The notes beneath the pieces were generated by a model, which saw nothing but the letters and a program-made list of their open reading frames with translations, was not told the origin of the DNA and did no database searches. The position numbers were made by a program, and so were the translations under genes. From positions 1 through 64,000 of the forward strand of contig NZ_CADIJO010000017.1 in assembly GCF_902859705.1 (NCBI RefSeq): 64,000 bases of DNA, read 5' to 3'. Of the stretch, positions 1-9,397 are shown piece by piece; within the stretch, counting starts at the first letter, position 1; the number at the start of each line of letters is the position of its first letter. The DNA is from Achromobacter deleyi. GTDB lineage: Bacteria; Pseudomonadota; Gammaproteobacteria; Burkholderiales; Burkholderiaceae_B.

Positions 1-1
1 C

Positions 2-2404
2 GGCGCGGGCGGCAACGGCGTGCTGGTCACCAACAACGGCGGCAGCGTGCTCAACCGCGGCACCATCACCGGCGGGGTCGGCGGGGAAGGCGGCACGGCC
101 GGCGCCGGTGGCGGCACCGGCGCAGCGGGCGCCGGCGGGGTGGGCATCCAGGGCCAGAACATCGCCATCGTCAACGAAGGCGTCATCACGGGCGGCCTGT
201 CCGGCACCGGCACCCAGGCGCGCGCCATCCAGTTCACGGCCGGCACCAATTCGCTGGAGATCCATGCGGGTTCCAGCATCTCGGGCATCGTCGATGCCAA
301 TACCGGCAACAACACGCTGATCCTGGGCGGCACCGCGTCGGGCAGCTTCAGCGTGTCGGACGTGGGCCCCGGCCAGCAGTACCAGGGCTTCATCGCCTTT
401 CACAAGACGGGCACCAGCACCTGGACGCTGACCAACGCCACCACGGCCGTCACGCCATGGACGCTGTACGGCGGCACGCTGTCGGCCAGCCAGGACAGCA
501 ACTTCGGCGCCACCAGCGGCAGCCTGACCTTCAACGGCGGCACGCTGCAGCTGGGCTCGGCCTTCGACCTGGCGGCCAGCCGCGCCATCGTCGCGGACAC
601 GGGCGGCGGCACCATCGACACCAACGGCTTCAACAGCACGGTATCGCAAGGCATCACCGGCACCGGCAGCATGACCAAGGCCGGCGCCGGCATCCTGACC
701 TTCAACGGCAACAACACCTACAGCGGCGGCACCAACGTCAACGCCGGCACGCTGGTGGTGGGCAGCAGCGCCGCCAGCGCCGGCGCCCTGTCCGGCGGCG
801 GCGCGGTCGCCGTGGCGTCGGGCGCGACGTTGGGCGGCTACGGCAGCGTGACCGGCAACGTCACCAACAACGGCACCCTTGCCGTGGCAGACGCCACGCC
901 GGGGCTGGCGGGCGGCGCCAAGGGCAACTTCACGCTGACCGGCAACGTCACCAACAATGCGCTGCTGCAAGTGGCCGGCGCGGGCATCGGCAACACGCTG
1001 ACGGTGTCAGGCAACTACCAGGGCAACAACGCCACCATGGCGCTGAACACCCGCCTGGCCGGCGATGGCGCGCCGTCCGACAAGCTGATCATCCAGAACG
1101 GCGCGACCAGCGGCGCCACGGGCCTGCGCATCACCAACGTAGGCGGACTGGGCGCGGCCACGCCGGGCAATGGCATCCAGGTGGTGCAGGCCGGCGCGGG
1201 CGGCACCACCTCGGCCGGCAATTTTTCGCTGGGCGCGCCGGCAGTGGCCGGTCCGTATGAATATTCGCTGTATCGCGGCAGCCGCGACGGCAGCGATCCC
1301 AACAGCTGGTTCCTGCGGTCCACGGTGGATTGCGCCAAGCCGGGCGTGCCGGCCTCGCTGTGCCAGGTGCCCCCCGGCACCACCGAGCCGCCCACCGGCG
1401 TGCCGGACTATCGCCCCGAAGTGTCGATCTACGGCTCGCTGGCGCCGACCGCGCTGCAATACGGGCACACGCTGATCGACAGCCTGCACGAACGCGTGGG
1501 CGAGCAGGAACGCCGCAGCAACGCCAACGGCGACCCCCTGGCGCTGAGCAACAACCGCGTATGGGGCCGCTATATCGGCATGAGCGGCAAACGCGAAGGC
1601 TCGGCCGACGGCATCTACGGCAACGAAGGGCCGCGCTACGACTACGAGTTCAACGGCGTGCAGATGGGCGCCGACCTCTGGCGGCGCCAGCGCGATGACG
1701 GCCATCGCGACATGGCCGGCCTGACCGGGGCCATCGGCTACGCCAAGACCAAGGTCGACAACTACGACGGCAACAAGGCCGGCGAAGGCCGCCTGAACGG
1801 CTATTCGCTGGGCGCTTACTGGACCCACTACGGTCCCACCGACTGGTATGTAGACACCGGCGTGATGGCCACCTGGTACCGCATCCGCGCCAACGGCTAC
1901 CGCGACCTGCCCGAACTGAAGACCGACGGCCTGGGCCTGGCCGCCAACGTGGAAGGCGGCTACCCCTTCCGCCTGAATCCGGAATGGGTGCTGGAACCGC
2001 AGGCGCAGTTGACCTACCAATGGGTCAACATCGACTCGGCCCACGACGGCGCGGCCAACGTGCGCTTCAAGAACGTGGAATCGCTGGTCGGCCGGCTGGG
2101 CGTGCGGCTGGCGCGCACCTGGGCGCTGGACAACAGCAGCAAGCCGCGCACCATCACCACGTGGGGCCGCCTGAGCGTGCTGCACGAAGCGATGGGCAAC
2201 CCCAAGACCGAGTTCTCGTCCGAGACGGGCTACATCCCGTTCCGCAGCGACGTCAGCGGCAGCTGGACCGAAATCCTGCTGGGCGTCAGCGGCTCGGTCA
2301 GCGACAACATGGTGCTGTACGCCAGCGGCGGCTACCAGGAAACCTTCTCGGGCGGCAAGGCCAGCGCCTGGAACGGCAAGGTGGGAATGCGCTGGCAGTG
2401 GTGA
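2..2404 (+). CDS. Autotransporter, C-terminal part (partial at left edge)
   Basis: This is the C-terminal part of a type V secreted autotransporter. The frame is open at the left edge, so the start and signal peptide lie outside. About the first 500 residues are Gly/Asn/Thr-rich passenger sequence, with an autotransporter-associated beta-strand repeat near residues 225-260 (motif NNTYSGGTNVNAGTLVVG). From about residue 520 (VWGRYIGMSG) to the end lies the outer-membrane translocator barrel, about 280 residues long. It ends in MRWQW, an aromatic C-terminus of the kind recognised by the BAM complex. The cargo function cannot be read from the visible part. A decayed fragment of a different autotransporter barrel lies at 57699-58028. 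Confidence 0.9.
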   Translation, partial: GAGGNGVLVTNNGGSVLNRGTITGGVGGEGGTAGAGGGTGAAGAGGVGIQGQNIAIVNEGVITGGLSGTGTQARAIQFTAGTNSLEIHAGSSISGIVDANTGNNTLILGGTASGSFSVSDVGPGQQYQGFIAFHKTGTSTWTLTNATTAVTPWTLYGGTLSASQDSNFGATSGSLTFNGGTLQLGSAFDLAASRAIVADTGGGTIDTNGFNSTVSQGITGTGSMTKAGAGILTFNGNNTYSGGTNVNAGTLVVGSSAASAGALSGGGAVAVASGATLGGYGSVTGNVTNNGTLAVADATPGLAGGAKGNFTLTGNVTNNALLQVAGAGIGNTLTVSGNYQGNNATMALNTRLAGDGAPSDKLIIQNGATSGATGLRITNVGGLGAATPGNGIQVVQAGAGGTTSAGNFSLGAPAVAGPYEYSLYRGSRDGSDPNSWFLRSTVDCAKPGVPASLCQVPPGTTEPPTGVPDYRPEVSIYGSLAPTALQYGHTLIDSLHERVGEQERRSNANGDPLALSNNRVWGRYIGMSGKREGSADGIYGNEGPRYDYEFNGVQMGADLWRRQRDDGHRDMAGLTGAIGYAKTKVDNYDGNKAGEGRLNGYSLGAYWTHYGPTDWYVDTGVMATWYRIRANGYRDLPELKTDGLGLAANVEGGYPFRLNPEWVLEPQAQLTYQWVNIDSAHDGAANVRFKNVESLVGRLGVRLARTWALDNSSKPRTITTWGRLSVLHEAMGNPKTEFSSETGYIPFRSDVSGSWTEILLGVSGSVSDNMVLYASGGYQETFSGGKASAWNGKVGMRWQW

Positions 2405-2424
2405 TGCAGTGCGCTTTTGCATCA
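2402..2424 (+). terminator. Weak hairpin after the autotransporter gene
   Basis: TGATGCA and TGCATCA form a 7-bp stem around a 9-base loop that overlaps the stop codon. No clear T-tract follows directly, so a terminator role is only possible. Confidence 0.25.
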
Positions 2425-2545
2425 GCGATGTCGATCATCAATATCCACTAAACTGATGCAATAACCGCGGCGGGCGGCGCTGCCTAGCATACAGGCGCAC
2501 CGCGCCCGTCCGCGGTGCATTGCCTTTGCCACCCGGAGTTTTCCC

Positions 2546-3346
2546 TTGAGCGACATCTATCACTTCAGCCGCGGGTCCGCGCCGCTGCTGATCTCCATTC
2601 CCCATCTCGGCAGCCAGATTCCCGACGCGCAGCGCGCCCGGATGACGCCTGTCGGCCAGCAGTCCGGGGACACCGACTGGCACCTGGACACGCTGTACCA
2701 GTTCGCCGACGCACTGGGCGCCTCGGTGCTGGGCGCACGCTATTCGCGCTACGTGGTGGACCTGAACCGCTCGCCCGACGACGAAAGCCTGTACCCCGGC
2801 CAGACCAAGACCGGCCTGTGCCCGACCCATACCTTCCGCGGCGAACCGCTGTACCTGAGCGACGCCGCCCTGACCGACGACGAACGCGCGCATCGCGTGC
2901 AGAACTACTGGCAGCCCTACCACGCCAAGCTGCGCGAAGAACTCGACCGCATCCGCGCCGAGCACGGCACGGTGCTGCTGTGGGAAGCCCATTCCATCGC
3001 CAGCGTGCTGCCGCGCCTGTTCGAGGGCAAGCTGCCCGACCTGAATCTGGGCACCGCCGACGGCGCCAGCTGCGCCCCCGACATCCTGGCCGCCATCGGC
3101 GAACGGCTGCCCGGCTGCGGCTACACCTCGGCCCTGAACGGCCGCTTCAAGGGCGGCTACATCACGCGCCACTATGGCTCGCCGGCCGAAGACATCCACG
3201 CCGTGCAGCTCGAGATGTGCCAGTCCACCTACATGGACGAGGCCTACCCCTACGGCTACCAGGCGCAGGCCGCGAACAAGGTCATTCCCGTGGTGGAAGG
3301 CCTGGTGCGCGCCGCGCTGGCGCAGACGCTGGCCCGCAAGCGCTGA
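2546..3346 (+). CDS. hutG: N-formylglutamate amidohydrolase (deformylase)
   Basis: Predicted to hydrolyse N-formyl-L-glutamate to formate and glutamate, the last step of the five-step histidine degradation route. The 266-residue protein matches the usual family length. It has the family landmarks SIPHLGSQIP near the N-terminus, YSRYVVDLNRSPDDE near residues 65-80, HTFRGEPLY near residue 96 and LWEAHSIAS near residue 149. I chose the TTG start because GGAG lies 7 bases upstream. No other hut enzyme is adjacent; a HutD-family gene lies 3 kb away, so this may be a stand-alone copy acting on formylated amino acids. A LysR gene follows after 21 bases on the same strand and may be co-transcribed. 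Confidence 0.85.
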   Translation: MSDIYHFSRGSAPLLISIPHLGSQIPDAQRARMTPVGQQSGDTDWHLDTLYQFADALGASVLGARYSRYVVDLNRSPDDESLYPGQTKTGLCPTHTFRGEPLYLSDAALTDDERAHRVQNYWQPYHAKLREELDRIRAEHGTVLLWEAHSIASVLPRLFEGKLPDLNLGTADGASCAPDILAAIGERLPGCGYTSALNGRFKGGYITRHYGSPAEDIHAVQLEMCQSTYMDEAYPYGYQAQAANKVIPVVEGLVRAALAQTLARKR

Positions 3347-3367
3347 GCCGGCCCCCCGCCCGCCTGA

Positions 3368-4393
3368 ATGCCGCCGCCCATGAACCGCTTTTCGGTCAGC
3401 GCTACCGAGAACTATCCTGAATGGAGCCTGCTGCTGACCTGGGTGGCGGTGGTGGAAGCGGCGTCGGTTTCAGGCGCGGCGCGCTTGCTGGGGCTATCGC
3501 AGGCGGCCGTATCGCAGCGCATCAAGCAGCTCGAAGCGGCCATGTCCACCGAACTGCTGGACCGCAGCACGCGGCCGGCGCGCCCCACACCGGCCGGTGA
3601 ACTGCTGTTCGAGCACGCCGCCCGGCTGCTGGCGCAGGCGGGCGACATGACGGAAAGCGTGCGCAATCTCAGCCGCGCCAAGCGCAACATCGTGCGCTTC
3701 GGCTGCGTGGACTCGTTTGCCGGCACCTTGGGGCCGACGCTGATCCACGGGCTGTCGGGCGCGTCGCGCCAGATCCGCCTGTGGTCGGGCATCACGCCCG
3801 TGCTGGACAAGCAACTGGAAGATCGGCAACTGGACCTGGTGGTGACCACCAGCGCGGCCACCGGCAAACCCGGCATCCGCAAGACCAGCCTGTTCAGCGA
3901 GCCCTACGTGCTGGTGGTGCCGCGCACCATGGACATGGACCGCATCACCACGCTGAAAGAACTGGGCAAGCGCGCCCAGTTCATCCGCTACAGCGCCCGC
4001 TCGTTCATCGGCGCCGAGATCGACCGCCTGGTCGAGGCGCACGACGTGATGATCGAGCGCACCTTTGAATTCGACAACACCGATCCCCTGCTCAGCCTGG
4101 TCACGGCCGGACTGGGGTTCGGCATCAGCACGCCGCTGTGCGTCTGGCAGTCGCGCCATTTCGTCGACCAGTTGCGCGTGCTGCCGCTGGCGCCCTTCCT
4201 GGGCATGGCGCGCAGCGACGACGCCAGCCTGTCGCGCAGCTTCTACCTGGCGGCCCGCCCGCAAGAAGTCGGCAAGCTGCCGACCGAGGCGCGCGACGTC
4301 ATCCTGGTGGCGATGGAACGGCTGGTGCACAAAGACATCGCGCCTGCGCTCGGCCTGCCGCCGGCCACGCTCTGGCGCAGCCTGCGGCGTTGA
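3368..4393 (+). CDS. LysR-family transcriptional regulator
   Basis: The 341-residue protein has an N-terminal winged helix-turn-helix (about residues 20-80, with VSGAARLLGLSQAAVSQRIK) and a LysR substrate-binding domain behind it. It would bind DNA as an oligomer and respond to a small co-inducer. Two in-frame ATG codons lie at 3368 and 3380, and I see no decisive ribosome site for either. The gene starts 21 bases after the deformylase gene, which makes that gene or its operon a likely target. LysR genes are more often divergent from their targets. It converges on etfA across a 106-base gap. Confidence 0.85.
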   Translation: MPPPMNRFSVSATENYPEWSLLLTWVAVVEAASVSGAARLLGLSQAAVSQRIKQLEAAMSTELLDRSTRPARPTPAGELLFEHAARLLAQAGDMTESVRNLSRAKRNIVRFGCVDSFAGTLGPTLIHGLSGASRQIRLWSGITPVLDKQLEDRQLDLVVTTSAATGKPGIRKTSLFSEPYVLVVPRTMDMDRITTLKELGKRAQFIRYSARSFIGAEIDRLVEAHDVMIERTFEFDNTDPLLSLVTAGLGFGISTPLCVWQSRHFVDQLRVLPLAPFLGMARSDDASLSRSFYLAARPQEVGKLPTEARDVILVAMERLVHKDIAPALGLPPATLWRSLRR

Positions 4394-4499
4394 TCCCGCC
4401 AGGCCCTGTGCAGGCCGGCCCCTCTGCGCGCCAGCCCGCCCGGCGGCGCGCCGATCCGCTGACGAACCGGCGCCACCCTCGGCGACGGGCGCGCGCCCC

Positions 4500-5426
4500 T
4501 CACAGCGCCGCGGTCAGCGCCGGCACGGCCTCGAACAGATCCGCGACCAGGCCGTAGTCGGCCACGCCGAAGATCGGCGCATCACCATCCTTGTTGATGG
4601 CCACGATGGTCTTGGAATCCTTCATGCCGGCCAAGTGCTGGATAGCGCCCGAGATGCCCACCGCCACGTACAGTTCAGGCGCAACGATCTTGCCCGTCTG
4701 CCCCACCTGCCAGTCATTGGGCGCATAGCCCGCGTCCACTGCCGCACGGGAGGCGCCCAGCGCCGCCCCCAGCTTTTCCGCCAACGGATCGAGCAGCTTG
4801 AAGTGCTGCGCGCTGCCCAGGCCCCGTCCGCCCGACACGACGGTGCGTGCGCCGCCCAGTTCGGGGCGTTCGGACGTGACGATCTCGCGGCTGACGACGC
4901 GGGCCAGCCCCGTATCGGCCACGGCGGCCACGTCTTGCACGGGGGCATTGCCGCCGCCCGCGGCGGCATCGAACGCCGTGGGGCGGATGGTGGCCACCAC
5001 CACCGGATAGGCGCTGCGCACCGTGGCGATGGCGTTGCCCGCGTAGATGGGGCGCTTGAAGGTGTCGGCGGCCACCACGTCAATCACGTCCGAGACTTGC
5101 GCCACGTCCAGCAGCGCGGCGATGCGCGGCGCCACGCTCTTGCCCTGCGCGGTGGCGGCCAGGAAGACGTGCGTGTATCCGCCCGCCAGCGCCACCGCCT
5201 GCGCGGCCAGGTTCTCGGGCAGGCCGTCGGCCAGATGCGGCGCCTGCGCCAGCAGCACCTGATCCACGCCCGCCACCTGCGCGGCGGCGTCAGCCACCGC
5301 CTGCACGCCGTCGCCGGCCACCAGCACGTGGATCGGCCGCGCCAGCCGGGCGGCGGCAGCGATGGCATTGAGGGTGGCGCCGTGCAGCGTGCGCCCATCG
5401 TGTTCGGCAATTACCAGGACGGTCAT
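4500..5426 (-). CDS. etfA: Electron transfer flavoprotein alpha subunit
   Basis: Large subunit of the soluble ETF heterodimer, which takes electrons from FAD dehydrogenases and passes them to ETF:ubiquinone oxidoreductase. The 308-residue length is normal. The C-terminal FAD-binding domain shows the family signature [19 protein letters not shown] followed by the DAPIF and ADYGLVADL segments. The start codon overlaps the etfB stop by one base (TGATG), so the two are translationally coupled. Upstream in the same operon lie a HutD-family gene and an FAD oxidoreductase, which suggests that this ETF copy serves the oxidoreductase. Confidence 0.95.
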   Translation of the reverse strand: MTVLVIAEHDGRTLHGATLNAIAAAARLARPIHVLVAGDGVQAVADAAAQVAGVDQVLLAQAPHLADGLPENLAAQAVALAGGYTHVFLAATAQGKSVAPRIAALLDVAQVSDVIDVVAADTFKRPIYAGNAIATVRSAYPVVVATIRPTAFDAAAGGGNAPVQDVAAVADTGLARVVSREIVTSERPELGGARTVVSGGRGLGSAQHFKLLDPLAEKLGAALGASRAAVDAGYAPNDWQVGQTGKIVAPELYVAVGISGAIQHLAGMKDSKTIVAINKDGDAPIFGVADYGLVADLFEAVPALTAAL

Positions 5427-6175
5427 CAGATCACCTTTGCTTCATGCTTGAGTTTGTCGACCAGCGCGGCCACGTCGGCCACCTTGATGCCGGGCGCGCG
5501 CGCGGCGGGCGATTCCACCCGCAGGGTTTCCAGGCGCGAAGCCGGGTCCACCCCCAGGGCGTCGGGCGAGGTCACGTCCACCGGCTTTTTCTTGGCCTTC
5601 ATGATGTTGGGCAGCGTGACGTAGCGCGGTTCGTTCAGGCGCAGATCGGCCGTGACGACGGCCGGCAGCGCCAGGTCCACCACTTCCAGGCCGCCGTCGA
5701 CCTCGCGGGTGATGCGGGCGCGGCCGTCTTCGATCTGGATGGCGCTGGCCTGCGTGGCCTGCGGCCAGCCCAGCAGCGCGGCCAGCATCTGGCCCGTCTG
5801 GCAGGCGTCGTCGTCGATGGCCTGCTTGCCCAGGATCACCAGCGCCGGCTGCTCGGCCGCCACCACGGCGCGCAGCAGCTTGGCCACCGCCAGGGGCTGC
5901 AAGGCGACGTCGGTCTGCACCAGCACGCCCCGGTCCGCACCGATGGCCAGCGCGGTGCGCAGCGTTTCCTGCGCGGCCGCGACGCCGCAGGTCACGGCCA
6001 CCACCTCGGTCGCGATGCCCTGCTCTTTCAGGCGCACGGCGGCCTCGACGGCGATCTCGTCGAACGGGTTCATCGACATCTTGACGTTGCCGATGTCGAC
6101 ACCCGTCTGGTCGGCCTTGACGCGTACGTTGACGTTGTAGTCCACCACGCGCTTGACCGCGGCAATTACCTTCAT
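5426..6175 (-). CDS. etfB: Electron transfer flavoprotein beta subunit
   Basis: Small, AMP-binding subunit of ETF. The 249-residue sequence begins [20 protein letters not shown] and carries the classical [19 protein letters not shown] segment near residues 33-50. It also has the recognition-loop region [20 protein letters not shown] near residues 177-196, which contacts partner dehydrogenases. It sits between a HutD-family gene (15 bases upstream) and etfA (one-base overlap), all leftward. The pairing order beta-alpha is usual. Confidence 0.95.
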   Translation of the reverse strand: MKVIAAVKRVVDYNVNVRVKADQTGVDIGNVKMSMNPFDEIAVEAAVRLKEQGIATEVVAVTCGVAAAQETLRTALAIGADRGVLVQTDVALQPLAVAKLLRAVVAAEQPALVILGKQAIDDDACQTGQMLAALLGWPQATQASAIQIEDGRARITREVDGGLEVVDLALPAVVTADLRLNEPRYVTLPNIMKAKKKPVDVTSPDALGVDPASRLETLRVESPAARAPGIKVADVAALVDKLKHEAKVI

Positions 6176-6190
6176 GAAAAGACTCCTGGG

Positions 6191-7006
6191 TCAGTAGAAA
6201 ATGTCCAGCAATACGGCGGCCAGGCCGGGGGCTTGCCGTGACACGCCGGGGCTGGGCGTGAAGGCGTCTACGGCCTGGCCTGCGGCCGCGCCGGGATCGC
6301 CGGGATTCACCGGGCTGCCGGGACAGGCCGCCCGCCGCAGCAGGAATTCGCCCGCGGCCAGCTCCGTCGCGCCATCCGGCGTCTGCCAGCGGCCCGCGAC
6401 GAGCGCCACGCACAGCTGCAGATGCCGCGCGGCGCCGTCTGCCAAGGCCAACGCGCCGGCTGACACGCCAGCCGGCGCGTCTGCCGGCCCGGCTGGCGAA
6501 GCCAGGTTCACGCCGCGCACCCGCGCCCGCGCCGACCCGCGCCGCACGAACAGGTTCAGCACCTGCACCGGGCCGTCGACCAGCGTGCCGTGCCAGGCCG
6601 CGTCGCCCGCGAAGGCGACGGGCTGGCCGGGCGCCAGCCAAATCTGCGCTCCTGCGTCGCACACCTGCGCTCCTGCGTCGCGCAGTGGCACTCCTGCGTC
6701 GCGCAGTGGCACTCCTGCATTGCCCCGCGGGAGACATTCATCGCGCAACCCCGCACGGGTATCACGCAAGACCACCCCCGCACCGGACAGCACCACCGAC
6801 ACGCGGTCATCGCCCGCGAAACGGGAATACGGACCGTCCCGCGTGATGTCCGCGATGCTGACGCGCCACCGCGCCGCCGCGCTCTCGGCCGCATCCTTGT
6901 CCGCGGCCAGCGTGCGCGTCACGCCGCCGCCGTTCTTCCACGGCTCGGGCGGCAGCGCCTGCCAAGGGCCGCGCCGGGCGCCGCCGGTTTCAGGAAACTG
7001 CGCCAA
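6191..7006 (-). CDS. HutD/Ves-family cupin-like protein with internal repeat
   Basis: The first 90 residues match the HutD/Ves family (PPEPWKNGGGVTRTL, then WRVSIADITRDGPYSRFAG), a bicupin fold often encoded in histidine-use operons with an unclear, possibly regulatory, role. The 271-residue protein is longer than usual. Residues near 94-120 form a heptad repeat, (D)AGVPLR / DAGAQVC, encoded by 21-bp tandem DNA units at 6649-6724. The TTG start lies 7 bases after GGGAAG and overlaps the end of the upstream FAD oxidoreductase by 17 bases, which indicates one transcript with etfBA. Whether the repeat disrupts the cupin fold cannot be told from sequence alone. Confidence 0.75.
   Translation of the reverse strand: MAQFPETGGARRGPWQALPPEPWKNGGGVTRTLAADKDAAESAAARWRVSIADITRDGPYSRFAGDDRVSVVLSGAGVVLRDTRAGLRDECLPRGNAGVPLRDAGVPLRDAGAQVCDAGAQIWLAPGQPVAFAGDAAWHGTLVDGPVQVLNLFVRRGSARARVRGVNLASPAGPADAPAGVSAGALALADGAARHLQLCVALVAGRWQTPDGATELAAGEFLLRRAACPGSPVNPGDPGAAAGQAVDAFTPSPGVSRQAPGLAAVLLDIFY
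6649..6724. repeat. 21-bp tandem repeat inside the HutD-family gene
   Basis: The 12-base core CTCCTGCGTCGC begins at 6649, 6670 and 6691, with a diverged fourth copy at 6712, so the period is exactly 21 bp. Because 21 is a multiple of three, copy-number change would keep the reading frame and add or remove seven residues. Confidence 0.9.
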
Positions 7007-8177
7007 GGCCGTACTTCCCGGTCAGCAACGCGCCGCGCTGAAAGCGGCTCAGCGCGTACGGCGCCAGCGACACATCGGTAGCCAGGCCCAGCGCTTCCTG
7101 CGCCAGCACCCTGCCCACGGTGGGCGACAGCTTGAAGCCATGGCCCGAAAAGCCGAACCCGACCACCAGCCCCTGGACGCCAGGCACCCGGCCCAGCACC
7201 GGGTTCCAGTCCGGCGTCACGTCGTACACGCCCGTCCACGACGACGCCAGGCCGGCGGTTTCATAGGCCGGAAAGCGTTCGGCCACCTGCGCGCCGACCT
7301 CGGCCACGTAATCCAGCGGAATATCACCTTGCTCGGCGTCGCTGTGCTGCAGGGTTTCGCCCACCACGCCCTCGCTCACCAGCATTTGGTTGCCGCCGTA
7401 GCTGCGGCAATACAGCATGCCGGGCGAGGCCAGGTCCTTGTAGACCGGCATCGAATAGGTATAGGGCGCGGCCTCGCATTCCAGCGCCAGCACCGCGTGG
7501 CGTTCGGGCAGGACGGGCATGGCCACGCCCGTCCAGGCGGCCAGTTCCGACGTCCAGATGTTCTGCGTGCTGATGACGAGCGGGCTGGCGAAATCGCCTT
7601 CGGACGTGGACACGCCGATGACCCGGCCGTTCTCGACCAGCAGGCGCTGCACGTCGACGTTTTCGCGGATGGTGACGCCGCGGCGGCGGGCGCCGCGCGC
7701 AAAGCTGGTGGCCACCAGGTAGGCATCGGCAAAGCCCGCATCCGGCTCGAAGCCGATCAATGCCGCGTCGTCGAAGGTGGCGATCGGCAGCAGTTCACGG
7801 GCCTGCGCGGCATTGAGCAATTCCAGCGCGATGCCCTGGGCCTGCTGCTGCGCCAGCGCGCTGCGCAGCGGCTCCAGCTTGTCGTTGTCGGCCGCGCTGA
7901 TCAGGTAGCCGCACTTGACCAGGCCGCACGAGGCTTCGTCGTCGCCCAGGTAGTTGGCGAAATCGTTGAACACGCCCCATGAGCGCTGGGCCAGTTCCAC
8001 GTTCTCGCGCACCGAATAGTGGGTGCGCAGAATGCCGGACGATTGCGAGGTGGTGCCCGCGCCGATCGTCGCGCGATCCAGCACCAGCACATTCTTCGCC
8101 CCCAACGCGGCCAGGTGGAAGGCCACCGAACTGCCGATCACGCCCGCCCCGATCACGATCACGTCATAACTTTTCAC
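6990..8177 (-). CDS. FAD-dependent oxidoreductase of the DAO family
   Basis: Predicted flavoenzyme oxidising an amine or amino acid, in the D-amino-acid oxidase/sarcosine and dimethylglycine dehydrogenase superfamily. An N-terminal dinucleotide-binding motif GAGVIGSSVAFHLA follows the first strand (residues 3-20), then TTSQSSGILR, and the C-terminal family segment VVGFGFSGHGFKLSPTVG. I place the start at the GTG at 8177, 7 bases after GGAG, rather than at the longer frame opening at 8231, because the extension has no family character. It is the first gene of an operon with HutD and etfBA, so electrons probably go to ETF rather than oxygen. A NitT/TauT-type importer is divergent. Substrate unknown. 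Confidence 0.8.
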   Translation of the reverse strand: MKSYDVIVIGAGVIGSSVAFHLAALGAKNVLVLDRATIGAGTTSQSSGILRTHYSVRENVELAQRSWGVFNDFANYLGDDEASCGLVKCGYLISAADNDKLEPLRSALAQQQAQGIALELLNAAQARELLPIATFDDAALIGFEPDAGFADAYLVATSFARGARRRGVTIRENVDVQRLLVENGRVIGVSTSEGDFASPLVISTQNIWTSELAAWTGVAMPVLPERHAVLALECEAAPYTYSMPVYKDLASPGMLYCRSYGGNQMLVSEGVVGETLQHSDAEQGDIPLDYVAEVGAQVAERFPAYETAGLASSWTGVYDVTPDWNPVLGRVPGVQGLVVGFGFSGHGFKLSPTVGRVLAQEALGLATDVSLAPYALSRFQRGALLTGKYGLGAVS

Positions 8178-8235
8178 GACTTGGCTCCAAGAACAAGTGG
8201 CCGGAGTGTGAACCCGCGTTTCCCGGGCCATCGAA

Positions 8236-8276
8236 ATATAAGCGCGTTGGATTTAGAGCATCGGCATTGCTTATAT
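8236..8276. promoter_or_regulatory. Mirror-image divergent promoter region
   Basis: ATATAAGC (8236-8243) and GCTTATAT (8269-8276) form an inverted pair 25 bases apart. Read outward, each provides a TATATA/TATATT-like -10 element, one for the leftward oxidoreductase operon and one for the rightward ABC importer. The 25-base centre would suit a shared operator. Inference only. Confidence 0.4.
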
Positions 8277-8380
8277 ACAGGCCGGCGCCCCGGCGGCGGG
8301 CGAAAGTCTGGGCAGCCGCACCGCAGAGTGCCGGCGACATCAGTCGTTCAGTCCATCACCATTCAAGCAGGGGAAATCGC

Positions 8381-9379
8381 ATGAACATGAATCGCCGCGC
8401 CATGCTGGTCCGCACCGCCGCGCTGGCCGGGGCCAGCGCCTTGGGCTTTCCGATGATCGGCCGCGCCGCCGGGGCGTCCTACACCTACGGCGGCTCGGCC
8501 TGGCTGGGCCATTACTCGGCCTACATCGCCCTGAAGACGGGCCTGTTCGCCAAGCAGGGCCTGGATATCAAGTGGCAGAGCTTTGCCACCTCGTCCGACC
8601 GGATGAGCGCCGTGATGGCCGGCAACATCGACCTGGCCGGCACTGGCGTGGTCTCGTCGCTGGCCCTGATGGCAGCCGGCGCCCGCCAGTTCCAGGTGAT
8701 CGCCACGCCCAACAACTTCGGCCGCGCCGAAGGCGTGCTGGTGCGCGACGACGTCAAGTCGGTCGCCGACCTGAAGGGCAAGAAGATCGGCGTGACCTAC
8801 GCGTCCAGCGCCCACGTGTTGCTGCTGGACGTCTTGCGCCAGGCCGGGCTGGACCCGGACCGCGACGTGTCCATCATCAACCTGCCCGCCACCAACATCC
8901 TGTCGGCCTACCAGGGCAAGCAGATCGATGCTGCCGTGGCCTGGACGCCGGCCTTCGACCGCATCAAGGCCGTGCCCGGCACCCGTGTGCTGCTGGACGA
9001 CACCGCCTTCTCGCTCTACAAGCAATACGCCATCACGCCCGGCCCGGACGTGCTGCTGACCCGCGCCAAGCTGGGCCAGGACAACCCCGAGGCCGTGCGC
9101 AAGTTCCTGGCGGCCGTGTTCCAGGCCAACACTATGCTGACCGAGCAGCCGCAGGAAGCGGCCGGCGTGCTGCTGGAACTGACCGGCCTGTCGCGCGACG
9201 ACCAGCTGGGCGTCATCAAGCAGACCCAGTGGTACAACGCAGCCGACCAGAAGGCGCTGATGGTCGACCCGGGCAATTTCGTCAGCGGCATGCAGAAGCT
9301 GGCCGAGATGCTGGTGTCCCTGAATCAGATCGACCGCGCCCCGACGGTCAAGGACTGGGTCCAGGCCTCGTACCTGTAA
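8381..9379 (+). CDS. ABC importer substrate-binding protein, NitT/TauT type
   Basis: Periplasmic receptor of an ABC importer of the nitrate/taurine/aliphatic sulfonate class. The 332-residue protein starts at an ATG 5-6 bases after AGGGGA. It carries an RR-containing signal sequence (MNMNRRAMLVRTAALAGASA, cut near GRAAGA), which could be Tat-dependent. The mature part shows the SsuA/TauA pattern: LGHYSAYIALKTGLFAKQGL, the DLAGTG hinge and LKGKKIGVTYASSAHVLLLD. The permease and ATPase genes follow directly. The ligand is not determined; the divergent amine-type oxidoreductase operon argues for a nitrogenous compound rather than a sulfonate. Confidence 0.85.
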   Translation: MNMNRRAMLVRTAALAGASALGFPMIGRAAGASYTYGGSAWLGHYSAYIALKTGLFAKQGLDIKWQSFATSSDRMSAVMAGNIDLAGTGVVSSLALMAAGARQFQVIATPNNFGRAEGVLVRDDVKSVADLKGKKIGVTYASSAHVLLLDVLRQAGLDPDRDVSIINLPATNILSAYQGKQIDAAVAWTPAFDRIKAVPGTRVLLDDTAFSLYKQYAITPGPDVLLTRAKLGQDNPEAVRKFLAAVFQANTMLTEQPQEAAGVLLELTGLSRDDQLGVIKQTQWYNAADQKALMVDPGNFVSGMQKLAEMLVSLNQIDRAPTVKDWVQASYL

Positions 9380-9397
9380 GCCCGGAGCCGTCGCCTC

